Assembly: GCA_963697355.1 (NCBI GenBank)
Contig: CAVONV010000032.1
Span: 434,001-498,000, forward strand
Reading direction: 5' to 3'
From: CAVONV01 sp963697355
GTDB lineage: Bacteria; Acidobacteriota; Vicinamibacteria; Marinacidobacterales; DATDRI01
Length of the DNA stretch: 64,000 bases
The notes beneath the pieces were generated by a model. That model saw only the letters and a program-made list of their open reading frames with translations. It did no database searches and was not told where the DNA came from. The translations under genes were made by a program, and so were the position numbers. Below are positions 19,992 through 28,341 of this stretch, piece by piece. Numbering within the stretch: the stretch's first letter is position 1; each line of letters starts with the position of its first letter.

Positions 19992-20005
19992 GGAAGGTAG
20001 ATAAC

Positions 20006-20043
20006 GCTGAGGAGCTCGCCTGAAAGGCGGGCTCCTACTCAGC
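20006..20043 (+). terminator. Long imperfect hairpin after the propeller-protein gene
   Basis: GCTGAG-GAGC-t-CGCC, loop TGAAA, then GGCG-g-GCTC-cta-CTCAGC. The stem has about 14 pairs with small bulges, beginning 14 bases after the stop at 19991. No T-run follows, so it may be a factor-assisted terminator or an mRNA end-protecting structure. Confidence 0.5.
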
Positions 20044-20138
20044 AATACTTGCGAATAGTCATACCCCTAACCACAATGGACACTCAGGAGCGTCTAACTT
20101 GGCTCGCACGGTGGGTGTCCAAGCTCGACTACTGCAAA

Positions 20139-21065
20139 ATGAAAGCGATCATGTCGTTTTCGTGTGGTATGGCCAATGCAACTCGGCATTGGCGCTCGAT
20201 TCTTGCGATGACCATCGCGTTCTCATTCTCTCCTCCTTGGTTGAACGCAGGAACAGCGCAGTCCGCGCCGGTGGCTCGTGTCGATGGCGACAATTTGTCT
20301 GTGGAAGCGGAGGGTGTGCAACTCGACCGACTGCTCCGAGAAGTGGGCGACCTCGTTTCGTTTGACACACTCATCCTTTCACCAGAAGCTAAGAGAACAC
20401 CCGTCACCGTCAGCTTTCGAGACGTCCCGATCAAAGACGGCATTCTGAAGATCATGGAAGCGGCGGGAATCAACCATGTTGTATGGGGCGGTGAGGGGGT
20501 TCCGTTCCGTATCTTTGCCGGCTCAGCGGAAGACCCGGTGCCGTCCCAAACTTCACCCGCCGAGAACGAAGCACTTTATCCGGACGAGGAAGACGAGTTT
20601 TCCTCGCCGGCCCCTCGGCCACCCTCAACCGGTCGCGTACCATCCACGAGAAGAAGAGCCGGTCCTGGGGCCATTGTTCCTCCGCCAACACAACCGAGAA
20701 GTCAATCTCCGTCCGCGACGGAACGTTCGGTACCGGAAGCCTACCCGGAGGAGTTACCTCCTGACGATCCCGGTCAAATCCCTTTGGATGAATTTCCTCC
20801 TGACGAGCCACCACCTGAAGACATCTACGAGCCCGATTGGCCGTCTAGTCCCTCCAACCCTTCAACTCCACCGCTGCGGCAAAGACAAAGACGCGCCACG
20901 GATGAGGCGTTTCTGCTTCAGCGGCCGGACACCATGGCAATCGCCAAGGTTTGGGGCTTTTTAATCTTCGGCTTTGCGCTCGGTATCCCGCTCGTGCGTG
21001 AACGTTCCCAGCGAGAAGTCCCGCGGCGCATCAAAAAGAGGAACGCTGAAACGACTCGATCTTGA
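20139..21065 (+). CDS. Exported STN-like domain protein with Pro-rich linker and C-terminal membrane helix
   Basis: 308 residues from the ATG at 20139; there is no strong ribosome-binding site, and a longer frame begins at 20049. Signal sequence SILAMTIAFSFSPPWLNAGTAQS. Residues 45-125 (VDGDNLSVEAEGVQLDRLLREVGD, PVTVSFRDVPIKDGILKIMEAAG) match the secretin/TonB N-terminal short domain. Then come about 130 residues rich in Pro, Glu and Asp with PPDD/PPDE repeats, and a hydrophobic helix near the end (IAKVWGFLIFGFALGIPLV) with a basic tail. There is no secretin barrel. It overlaps the O-antigen-ligase gene, so a role in envelope glycan assembly is possible but unproven. Confidence 0.7.
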   Translation: MKAIMSFSCGMANATRHWRSILAMTIAFSFSPPWLNAGTAQSAPVARVDGDNLSVEAEGVQLDRLLREVGDLVSFDTLILSPEAKRTPVTVSFRDVPIKDGILKIMEAAGINHVVWGGEGVPFRIFAGSAEDPVPSQTSPAENEALYPDEEDEFSSPAPRPPSTGRVPSTRRRAGPGAIVPPPTQPRSQSPSATERSVPEAYPEELPPDDPGQIPLDEFPPDEPPPEDIYEPDWPSSPSNPSTPPLRQRQRRATDEAFLLQRPDTMAIAKVWGFLIFGFALGIPLVRERSQREVPRRIKKRNAETTRS

Positions 21066-22502
21066 AGCTGTCCAACGCCTCCTAAGAAGAGGTTCTCACC
21101 TCGTCGTCGAGTGCGGAGGAATCTTCACCGTTCTAATCCTTCCGGTCACCTTCAATCCCTACGCGGCAAGGTCCTTTGAGCCTACCAAGGTCACACTCTT
21201 TCATTGGACCGTTGGTACGATGCTCGTGGCGTTCGTGCTCGGCAATCTCCTTCATCGACCCCCCCGCGGTAAGTCGGTCTCGACAGCGAGCAAAGCCGGT
21301 AAGGTTCGCAGCAACTCCTTGATGATTCCCATCCTCTCCTATTCCGGGGCGCTCCTTCTATCCACCGCTTTATCCGTCGATCCTCACGTGAGTTGGTGGG
21401 GATTCGATGACGGATACGGAACCTTTACGTATCTAGTGCTGATCGCCTATTATTTCTTACTCTGGCATACTATCCGATCACACGAACAAATCTTCCGTTT
21501 GATCCTCGCCGTTTTGCTCGGAGCCGTGCCCGTTGTGCTGTACGGACTCACTCAATTCATCGGGGTTGATCCCCTGTCGTGGGACAGCGATTCTGTATCC
21601 TCGGTGTCATCGACGATGGGGCGTTCCAATTATTTTGGAGCCTATGTGGCCATGCTCTTCCCGTTCGCCTTGCTCCGATTGTGGCGAGCCCCGCGCGATT
21701 GGCGATCGGGACTTCTTTCGCTCCTTCTACTTTTCGGGGCCTTCACCTCTCAGGCCCGTGGCGCCTGGTTGGGTCTCGTAGGCGGGATCCTGGTATTCCT
21801 GGCTTCGGCGACCCATGGCCGACGGAATCGTCGTTTTCTGGCCGGGGCGCTCACGACTCTAGTATTGGGCTCCGCCTTCTTCGCAGCCATGAACCGTTTC
21901 GACTTGCGGTCCCTTGTACAACAGGGCACAACCCGGCCCCCCTCCGAGACTTTCATTCGTCGAGGTTCGCGGCGGGACGATTCAAAGCCGCGGTGACATC
22001 TGGCGTACCACCTTGGACCTCATTCCGCCACGGTGGCTGCAGGGGTACGGTCCGGAGACCTTTGCTCGGGTGTTCCATACCCGAGAAATCCCACCCGGAC
22101 ATCATCGTGGACCATCCCCACAATCTCGTTCTCGATCTCTTGATGAGCTCGGGAGCTCTCGGCCTGGCAGCGTTCCTATCCATTTTGTGGACCTTCTACG
22201 CTCGTTCGTCAAAAGCACTGAGGGAGACGGCCGGTTCGGAAGACGGAATGCTCTACGCAGCCGTTGTGAGCTCAGCAACGGCTTTTCTCATCCAAGCACA
22301 ATTCAATCCAAACGTCATCGTCCTCTGGATCCTCTTCTGGACGTCACTCGCCATAGGTAGCGCCGCATGGGATATCACGGTCACGAGAACTCATCACACC
22401 GATGACCCACCATTTCAGTTTTTGAACTTGGACCAACAATCCTTGCAAATTATTGATTTTAATTACACTTCTAAGGCCAACTCTCGTGTGATATATTGCT
22501 GA
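20974..22502 (+). pseudogene. O-antigen ligase / Wzy-type polymerase gene with two frameshifts
   Basis: A continuous homologue of the Wzy_C/WaaL family is spread over three frames. Frame 1 (to about 21936) has eight or so membrane helices and the WWGFDDGYGTFTYLV and STMGRSNYFGAYVA segments. The second frame carries RLSFVEVRGGTIQSRGDIW and WLQGYGPETFARVF. The third carries IIVDHPHNLVLDLLMSSG, the conserved His-containing loop, plus two last helices. The first switch sits at a C6 run (21937-21942). The second is near 22078-22095, by an A3 and a C3 run. Both need one extra base. They could be assembly errors or true inactivation. The start is uncertain (TTG 20974 or GTG 20998). Confidence 0.8.
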
Positions 22503-22556
22503 ATCCGGAGTTTTCTTGACGAACTTCTTGGCTAGCGATTGGTCCAAGGCTTACCC

Positions 22557-25316
22557 ATGAGAGCGATCGTATTGCGGCAACTTCGCAGTCCTCGGAGCTC
22601 GGGGTTCATGTTCCCCCTCTTGGTCACCTTGGTCCTCCTTGCGTGGTTGCCGGCTTGTCGTAGTTCCACCGACGTACCGAGGCAGAGACTCGTCTTCCGT
22701 TTGATTGACGAGGAACCTCGAGAGACGTTCGTCAATCGTGGACTACATGCTGAGGTCCCGATCGTCAATTGGACATTCACGAGCGATGACAGTATGGCCG
22801 GTTGGGAATTGACAAATACTGATCATCGTTCGGGATTGGAGGCCGCAGGACTTCGTGTGTCCTGCGACAGAGACGATCGAGCGCCACGCCCCTATATGGC
22901 CCGCGCCGTCGATCTGGAGGCCAACAGCATCCAAGACATCCGTATCAAACTCAGTCGACCGAACGAAGAGTTGTCGGTTCGAGGGCACGTCCGACTGTTC
23001 TGGTGCCGCGCGGGTGAGGTATTTTCAGATGAGCGCTCGCTTTCTCTAGAAGCGCGAACAACGGATGACCTCCAAACCGAGTCGTACACATTCCGTGTCG
23101 GTACGCATCCTTTGTGGAGCGGAAAGATCGCGATGTTGCGCCTCGACCCAACCTCAGCTCCCGGCGAAACCGTCACCGTGCAGGCCGTCGAGGCTGTCAG
23201 GTACATACCGGCGTCTGAAACTTACGTTGACGCTTTGCGGAATACTTGGAAAGTGAAAATCCGTGATGAGCTTCGAAACGCAATTCTAGCTCCCCCCGGT
23301 CGACCGTTCGAACGCCATTTCCGGACGCCACCGGACAGTGTTTTGCGTTTCTCATACGGCATTGGCTCCCTCATCCCCGTACCTATCACCTTCAAGGTAT
23401 TCCTTGGGAGCAAGGCAGGTCGCAAGCTGTTGTTCGAAGATATGATTCGGCCGAGAAGTCCCAAGTCACGACGAGGTTGGCTGGACGCATCTGTGGACTT
23501 GTCTGAATTTGACGGCGAGCAAATCACGTTGTCTTTTCAGACATTCAGCCAGCATGAATATGACACACGAGTAGGCTTTCCAGCCTGGGCAAACCCCGAG
23601 ATTTGGCAACGGGCCTCCGAGTCCGTCTTACCCAATGTCATTCTCATCTCATTGGATACGCTCAGGGCCGACCGCATGTCGCTCTACGGTTACGAGCACG
23701 AGACGACACCGAATATCGATCGGTGGGCACGACGAGCTGGGGTCGTTTTCGAAAACGTCGTTGCACCGAGCCCCTGGACCATTCCATCTCACGTGTCCCT
23801 GTTCACAGGCTTGAACGCATTACGTCACGGAGTCAACCATAGCGATGCGCCGCTTAGCCCCTACACTTACATGGCGGAGTGGTTTCGAGAGGCCGGCTAC
23901 TCGACGATTGCCGTTACCGGCGGCGGATACTTGCATCCCGCGTACGGCTTCCACCGAGGCTTCGACTCATTTCGGTACTGGGCCAAAGAAACTCATTCGG
24001 ATGGAGAACTTGAGGACGGGATCGACCGGCTCATTCGGCTGTTACACGTCAACCACAATCGTCAGTTCTTCGTTTTCTTTCACACTTACGAAATCCACTT
24101 CCCATTCCGAGAGCGACAGCCTTTCTTCGGAGATGTCGGCGAACCAATCTCGAAGTTGCGGGCCACCCCAAAGGAGGTGACACCAAGGGAGGAGAACGGT
24201 TTCTTGATCGAGAGGCGGTACGTCAAGAGTGCCCCACCCGGCTCACATTCCACACCGCTCCAGACTTCAGACTATCCGGTTCTCAATAGGATGTACGATT
24301 CGGGCATCGCCTTCACGGATTTTCATCTAGGGCGATTGTTCCAAGAACTGGAGGATCTCGGTCTTTGGGGCCAAACCATCGTGGTCGTTACGTCTGACCA
24401 TGGCGAAGCCTTAGGCGAACGAGGGCTAGCGGGCCATGGTTATCTCTACGATTTCAATCTCATGATACCCCTTGTCTTCTTTCTTCCCGAAGGGAAGGCC
24501 TCTCGCATACCCGAGCAAGTGAGCTTGGTCGACGTATTGCCGACGCTTCTGGAGCTCGATGGGACCCGCCCCACTCCCGATCTCGATGGGAGATCCCTCG
24601 CGCCTTTGATCCAGGGACAATCCATCGACAGGCCGCGCGAGGCATGGAGCTATGCCGCCCACACAAATCACGGCATATCTCTCCGCATCGACAACGAGAT
24701 GAAATACATTTACAACAACACCGCCTGGAGTCCCATACATGGGCGGGAGGAGCTGTATCGTGTCGACCAGGATCGGAAGGAGGAGGAAAACATCTCCACC
24801 GCCGAGCCGATTCTGCAGCGCCTCCGCGAGCACGTCCGGCAGAATCTCAGAATTCACTCCAGCGGATTGAGCATCCGTTTCACGAACGAGGGCAAAGCGT
24901 CTTTCGAGGGAGAGCTACAAGGACCGTTTCTCCACTTCGTGAGGATCAAATCACATCATATGCCTTGTGATTGTGTGAAGTGGACTGGTTCGAATAGATT
25001 CGAATTCGTAGTACCGCCCGATCAGTCTTTTGAGCTGGTTCTAGAAGGAATCAAACCGGGATCAATGACGCTCGACGTCGCCATGAAACCGACCGGACCC
25101 TTGTTTCAGGCCCAATTCGATCCCGCGAAACTCATCCGACCTCGGCATTGGCTTTTTGCTGATAGGGCGTGGACAGAAGTGGATGGAGAGGCTCCACCCT
25201 CAATGATGAGTGTGATCACGGTAACGCCAATGGGAGACTTGTCCGTGTCCGGCGAACGGCCCGCGATCGATTCGAGCTTACTTGAACAGCTCCGCGCGCT
25301 CGGGTATTTGAAATAG
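22557..25316 (+). CDS. Very large sulfatase-like lipoprotein, Thr-type, with N- and C-terminal beta domains
   Basis: 919 residues from the ATG at 22557. Lipobox LPAC near residue 34. Residues 60-215 (NWTFTSDDSMAGWELTN) resemble a carbohydrate-binding beta sandwich. Residues 240-370 (ILAPPGRPFERHF, DSVLRFSYGIGSL, GWLDASVDLSEFDGEQITLSF) are the beta domain shared with 1-355 and 9721-11601. The catalytic domain follows: NVILISLDTLRADRMSLYGY, then SPWTIPSHVSLFTGLNA with Thr408 as putative nucleophile, and TSDHGEALGERGLAGHG. About 150 more residues of beta structure precede the tail RALGYLK. At about twice normal sulfatase length it is a multi-domain surface enzyme, probably glycan-directed. Confidence 0.86.
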   Translation: MRAIVLRQLRSPRSSGFMFPLLVTLVLLAWLPACRSSTDVPRQRLVFRLIDEEPRETFVNRGLHAEVPIVNWTFTSDDSMAGWELTNTDHRSGLEAAGLRVSCDRDDRAPRPYMARAVDLEANSIQDIRIKLSRPNEELSVRGHVRLFWCRAGEVFSDERSLSLEARTTDDLQTESYTFRVGTHPLWSGKIAMLRLDPTSAPGETVTVQAVEAVRYIPASETYVDALRNTWKVKIRDELRNAILAPPGRPFERHFRTPPDSVLRFSYGIGSLIPVPITFKVFLGSKAGRKLLFEDMIRPRSPKSRRGWLDASVDLSEFDGEQITLSFQTFSQHEYDTRVGFPAWANPEIWQRASESVLPNVILISLDTLRADRMSLYGYEHETTPNIDRWARRAGVVFENVVAPSPWTIPSHVSLFTGLNALRHGVNHSDAPLSPYTYMAEWFREAGYSTIAVTGGGYLHPAYGFHRGFDSFRYWAKETHSDGELEDGIDRLIRLLHVNHNRQFFVFFHTYEIHFPFRERQPFFGDVGEPISKLRATPKEVTPREENGFLIERRYVKSAPPGSHSTPLQTSDYPVLNRMYDSGIAFTDFHLGRLFQELEDLGLWGQTIVVVTSDHGEALGERGLAGHGYLYDFNLMIPLVFFLPEGKASRIPEQVSLVDVLPTLLELDGTRPTPDLDGRSLAPLIQGQSIDRPREAWSYAAHTNHGISLRIDNEMKYIYNNTAWSPIHGREELYRVDQDRKEEENISTAEPILQRLREHVRQNLRIHSSGLSIRFTNEGKASFEGELQGPFLHFVRIKSHHMPCDCVKWTGSNRFEFVVPPDQSFELVLEGIKPGSMTLDVAMKPTGPLFQAQFDPAKLIRPRHWLFADRAWTEVDGEAPPSMMSVITVTPMGDLSVSGERPAIDSSLLEQLRALGYLK

Positions 25317-25392
25317 CGTCGGGTCTCCCACTGAGCACAATTCAATCCAAACGTCACCTTGTTCGTTTCGGAGATCTGACGGGCTTTTGCAA

Positions 25393-26568
25393 ATGTACTT
25401 GGATAACTTGCAGCGGAACTGGAACGCGTTTGGGAAAAAGGACCCTCTGTGGGCGATCCTAACCGATCCAGACCGTCGACGCCGGAAGTGGGATCTCGAA
25501 GCGTTCTTCAAGACCGGGCAGACTGAAATCAATGACGTACTCCAGTATGCCGGCGTTCTCGACCTTCCCAGAGCCCGCCATAGGGCTCTCGACTTCGGAT
25601 GCGGCGTGGGTCGGCTGACGCAGGCGATGTGCGCGCATTTTGATGCCTGCGACGGCGTGGACATCGCGCCCTCCATGATTCAGCAAGCTCGAGACCTCAA
25701 CAGCTACGGGGACCGTTGCCGCTATCACGTCAATGCCTCTGGGGATCTCTCGCTCTTCGAGACCAACAGTTTTGACTTCATCTATTCACGGATCGTCCTG
25801 CAACACATTCGCCCGGAGTACAGCAAGGAGTATGTCCGTGAATTCGTTCGGGTACTCCATCCTGGAGGGTTGTTGGCCTTTCAAGTCCCTTCGGAGCTCA
25901 AACCGGAGGCATTGCCCCTTTCCGCGTTCAATGCTCAAATCTCCTTGTCCGGAGATGTTGAGCGTTTGGTCGCCGGATCAAAATCAACGCTGCAAGTGAC
26001 GGTACGCAACGCCAGCACCGAGACCTGGCCCGCTTGGAATGAAAACAAAAGCCCCTACGGAATTCGTCTGGGCAACCATTGGCTGGATAGCAAAGACTCG
26101 ATGTTGGCAAATGATGATGGCCGGGTAGGTCTACCGGCAGACATGCATCCCGGTGACGAAGCTCAATTGCAGTTGACCATTGAGGTACCGCCTGAGGAAG
26201 GCGAGTACATCTTGGAGCTCGACATGGTACAAGAGCTCGTGGGGTGGTTCAAAACCCTGGGTTCCAACACTTCTCGTACCCGGGTAACCGTCGGGACGAT
26301 TGAGAAAGAACCGACCTTCCGAGACAAAGGAGGCAGATCGCCGTTGAATCCGCTGAAGCGCATCCTGGCGAGGGGACGGAGAACCCTTGCCACACTGGGT
26401 TGGGGAAGCCGTGGATTCGAACCTCATATGGAAATGCACATCGTTCCACGCGAAGAGATACAGCACCTCATCCAAGAGTCAGGCGGCCGATTGGTCGAGG
26501 TCAAGCCGGATATTTCGGCAGGTCCCATTTGGGATAGCTATTTCTACTGGGTCACAAAAGCGAGATGA
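25393..26568 (+). CDS. SAM methyltransferase fused to an Ig-like domain
   Basis: 391 residues from the ATG at 25393; TTG 25387 is also in frame. Residues 55-170 are a class I methyltransferase: LDFGCGVGRLTQAM, DGVDIAPSMIQQAR, FDFIYSRIVLQHI and LHPGGLLAFQVP. Residues 200-300 (LQVTVRNASTETWP, GNHWLDSKDSMLANDDGR, LPADMHPGDEAQLQLTIEVP, LELDMVQELVGWF) are an Ig-like insertion of the same kind as in 34430-36202. The final section resumes a methyltransferase-type ending (IVPREEIQHLIQESGGRLVEVKP). The beta domain in a cytoplasmic enzyme suggests sugar-chain recognition, as an inference. Confidence 0.82.
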   Translation: MYLDNLQRNWNAFGKKDPLWAILTDPDRRRRKWDLEAFFKTGQTEINDVLQYAGVLDLPRARHRALDFGCGVGRLTQAMCAHFDACDGVDIAPSMIQQARDLNSYGDRCRYHVNASGDLSLFETNSFDFIYSRIVLQHIRPEYSKEYVREFVRVLHPGGLLAFQVPSELKPEALPLSAFNAQISLSGDVERLVAGSKSTLQVTVRNASTETWPAWNENKSPYGIRLGNHWLDSKDSMLANDDGRVGLPADMHPGDEAQLQLTIEVPPEEGEYILELDMVQELVGWFKTLGSNTSRTRVTVGTIEKEPTFRDKGGRSPLNPLKRILARGRRTLATLGWGSRGFEPHMEMHIVPREEIQHLIQESGGRLVEVKPDISAGPIWDSYFYWVTKAR

Positions 26569-26671
26569 GCTCGTCAGTTATCCCGAGATCGGCGCCTTTC
26601 TTGAGATGAGAATCATGCGTCAACACTCTCGCAACCAGATAACAGTGCAGCAGACGAAAGAACGAAGTTTC

Positions 26672-27109
26672 TCAAAAGACGTGGGTCAAGAAACGGCAAA
26701 TTTCAGACGCCGCCAGCTCGTTACCGGCGATGTTCCAATGGGTGTCCCTTTGGCGGTATAGCGCCCGGTTCTTGCCCTCTCTCTTGAAATCTTGGTACAG
26801 GTCGATGTGGGCGATTTCCAATTTCGTCAGCACCTCTGAGATCAGGCGATTCGGTAGCGTCATATCGATTTTCTTGGAACCGATGCAGTCACCTAGGGAT
26901 TCCTTCACTCTCTTTCTCAAGCCGTCATAGATTTGGATTTCCGCCGGACTGATAACGGCGACGAGACGAATTGATTCCCGATCGCAAAACTCCTCCATTT
27001 GCATCATATGGTAGTACAGTCTATCGGCGCGCCGGTGAATCTGATCACTCTCGACGTAATTCAGTAGAAAACGCTCTTTCTCGAGCTCCATAAACCACTC
27101 TTCAGTCAA
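26672..27109 (-). pseudogene. C-terminal fragment of an SGNH/GDSL-like hydrolase or acetyltransferase, IS-disrupted
   Basis: 145 residues ending in a recognisable family signature: VAVISPAEIQIYDGL, then YRQRDTHWNIAGNELAASEI, where Asp and His of DTHW are the catalytic pair of SGNH/AlgX-type enzymes. The N-terminal half of such a protein lies at 27918-28199 on the same strand, and the transposase remnant sits between them. The middle of the protein (roughly 150-200 residues by family length) is absent, so the insertion was accompanied by a deletion. Confidence 0.75.
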
Positions 27110-27127
27110 GAGCGGAGTCTCGCGGAC

Positions 27128-27865
27128 TTGCAGGTGTTCGCGATGTTCCTAGACACCGTCCACCGTGGCGGTCAGGCGTTCGTGGTCGCGCTCGGCGTGG
27201 ACCGTGAGGGAAGAAAGTGCCCTCTGGGCTTCTGGGAAGGAGCGACGGAGAACCACGAGATCTGCGAGCAATTGCTGGAGGAGCTGGAGCGGAGAGGATT
27301 AAGACTCTCCAAGCAGGTGCTCTGGGTTACCGATGGTGGCGGGGGTATCATCAAGACGCTCAAGGACCGATACGGCAAGAAGCTCATCCACCAGAGGTGT
27401 ACGCTCCACAAGGATCGCAATATCCAGCGCCACCTGCCGAAACGCTACCGCAAGCAGGCACACCACCTCTTTGCGACAGCCTTGGAGCAGAACAGCTACA
27501 AGGACGCGAAGAAGATGTTGGGGGAGTTCGAACGCTGGCTTCGCAGCATCAACGAGTCGGCAGCCGACTCACTCGTCGAAGCTCTCGAGGAGATACTGAC
27601 GCTCCACAGGTTGAAGGTTCCCGCTCTGCTGCGCAAGAGCCTGCACTCGACCAATCCCATAGAGAGCATGTTCTCCATGGTTCGGCAGTGCGAGCGCAAT
27701 ATCAAGCGCTATCGTAGCAGCAAGATGCACCAGCGATGGCTCGCCGCTGTGCTGATGCACTGCGAACAGCAATTCAGACGAATCAAAGGGCACGCATCCA
27801 TCGACGGCGTGGTTGCGACCATCGATGCGATCCAACAAAACGACGACATTTCTCGGGCTGCATGA
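27128..27865 (+). mobile_element. Truncated IS256-family transposase
   Basis: 245 residues of a mutator/IS256-type transposase: FLDTVHRGGQAFVVALGVD, a GATENHEICEQLLEELERRGL segment, WVTDGGGGIIKTL, HQRCTLHKDRNIQRHLP, and the ending LRKSLHSTNPIESMFSMVR with its conserved TNPIE. Full-length members are about 400 residues, so the N-terminal DNA-binding part is gone. The region begins immediately after the hydrolase fragment and extends to about 27940. No convincing terminal inverted repeats or target duplication were seen, so this is a remnant that cannot move by itself. Confidence 0.85.
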
Positions 27866-27917
27866 ACTCAGCGACGGAGATCGGAAAACAATTATGAGTC
27901 GCTTACGATGGTTTCAA

Positions 27918-28199
27918 CTAATTTCTTGACATTCTCTCGCCGATAGCTGCAATGCGGTAAATGCCTTTTTTCTTTTTCAGGTCGAACTCATCGTCAAAAA
28001 AGCCCAACGAGTTAACTCTTTTCCCATATATGACGGACCCGGGTTCGGCTCTGAATCGTTGGTAGTGACTCTCTATGAATACGAAAGAAGGAAAAAAGAA
28101 ATGATAGGTTCGCAAAACGACTTCGAACAACGAAGTCCAGAGCAAAACAGCCGCAAGGACAAACACACTCTTCCGAATCAACTGCTTTGGCTTGCTCAA
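27918..28199 (-). pseudogene. N-terminal fragment of the IS-disrupted SGNH/GDSL-like gene
   Basis: About 87 genuine residues starting at TTG 28199. There is an N-terminal membrane anchor (VFVLAAVLLWTSLFEVVLR), then VNSLGFFDDEFDLKKKKG and YRIAAIG. In intact relatives the next residues are DSF(T/S)xG, containing the catalytic Ser. Here the frame leaves the family exactly after AAIG and stops within six codons (ERMSRN). The element therefore cut the gene at the nucleophile motif. Confidence 0.72.
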
Positions 28200-28341
28200 C
28201 CCAGTTCACCCCCGGTTGAATTGATGCCTACGAACGGCGTAAATTGTAACAGGGACTCGCACGGAAATCAGAAGTTTGTATGGCCGGTACGTCGGCGCAA
28301 TCGGGACAGGTAGACAGCAAACACGATTTAGCGTCAGGATC

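Noticed and set aside
26415..26430. GGTTCGAATCC on the minus strand, resembling a tRNA T-loop
   Set aside because: It lies inside the methyltransferase coding frame, the flanking bases do not form a T-stem, and no anticodon or acceptor arms are present.
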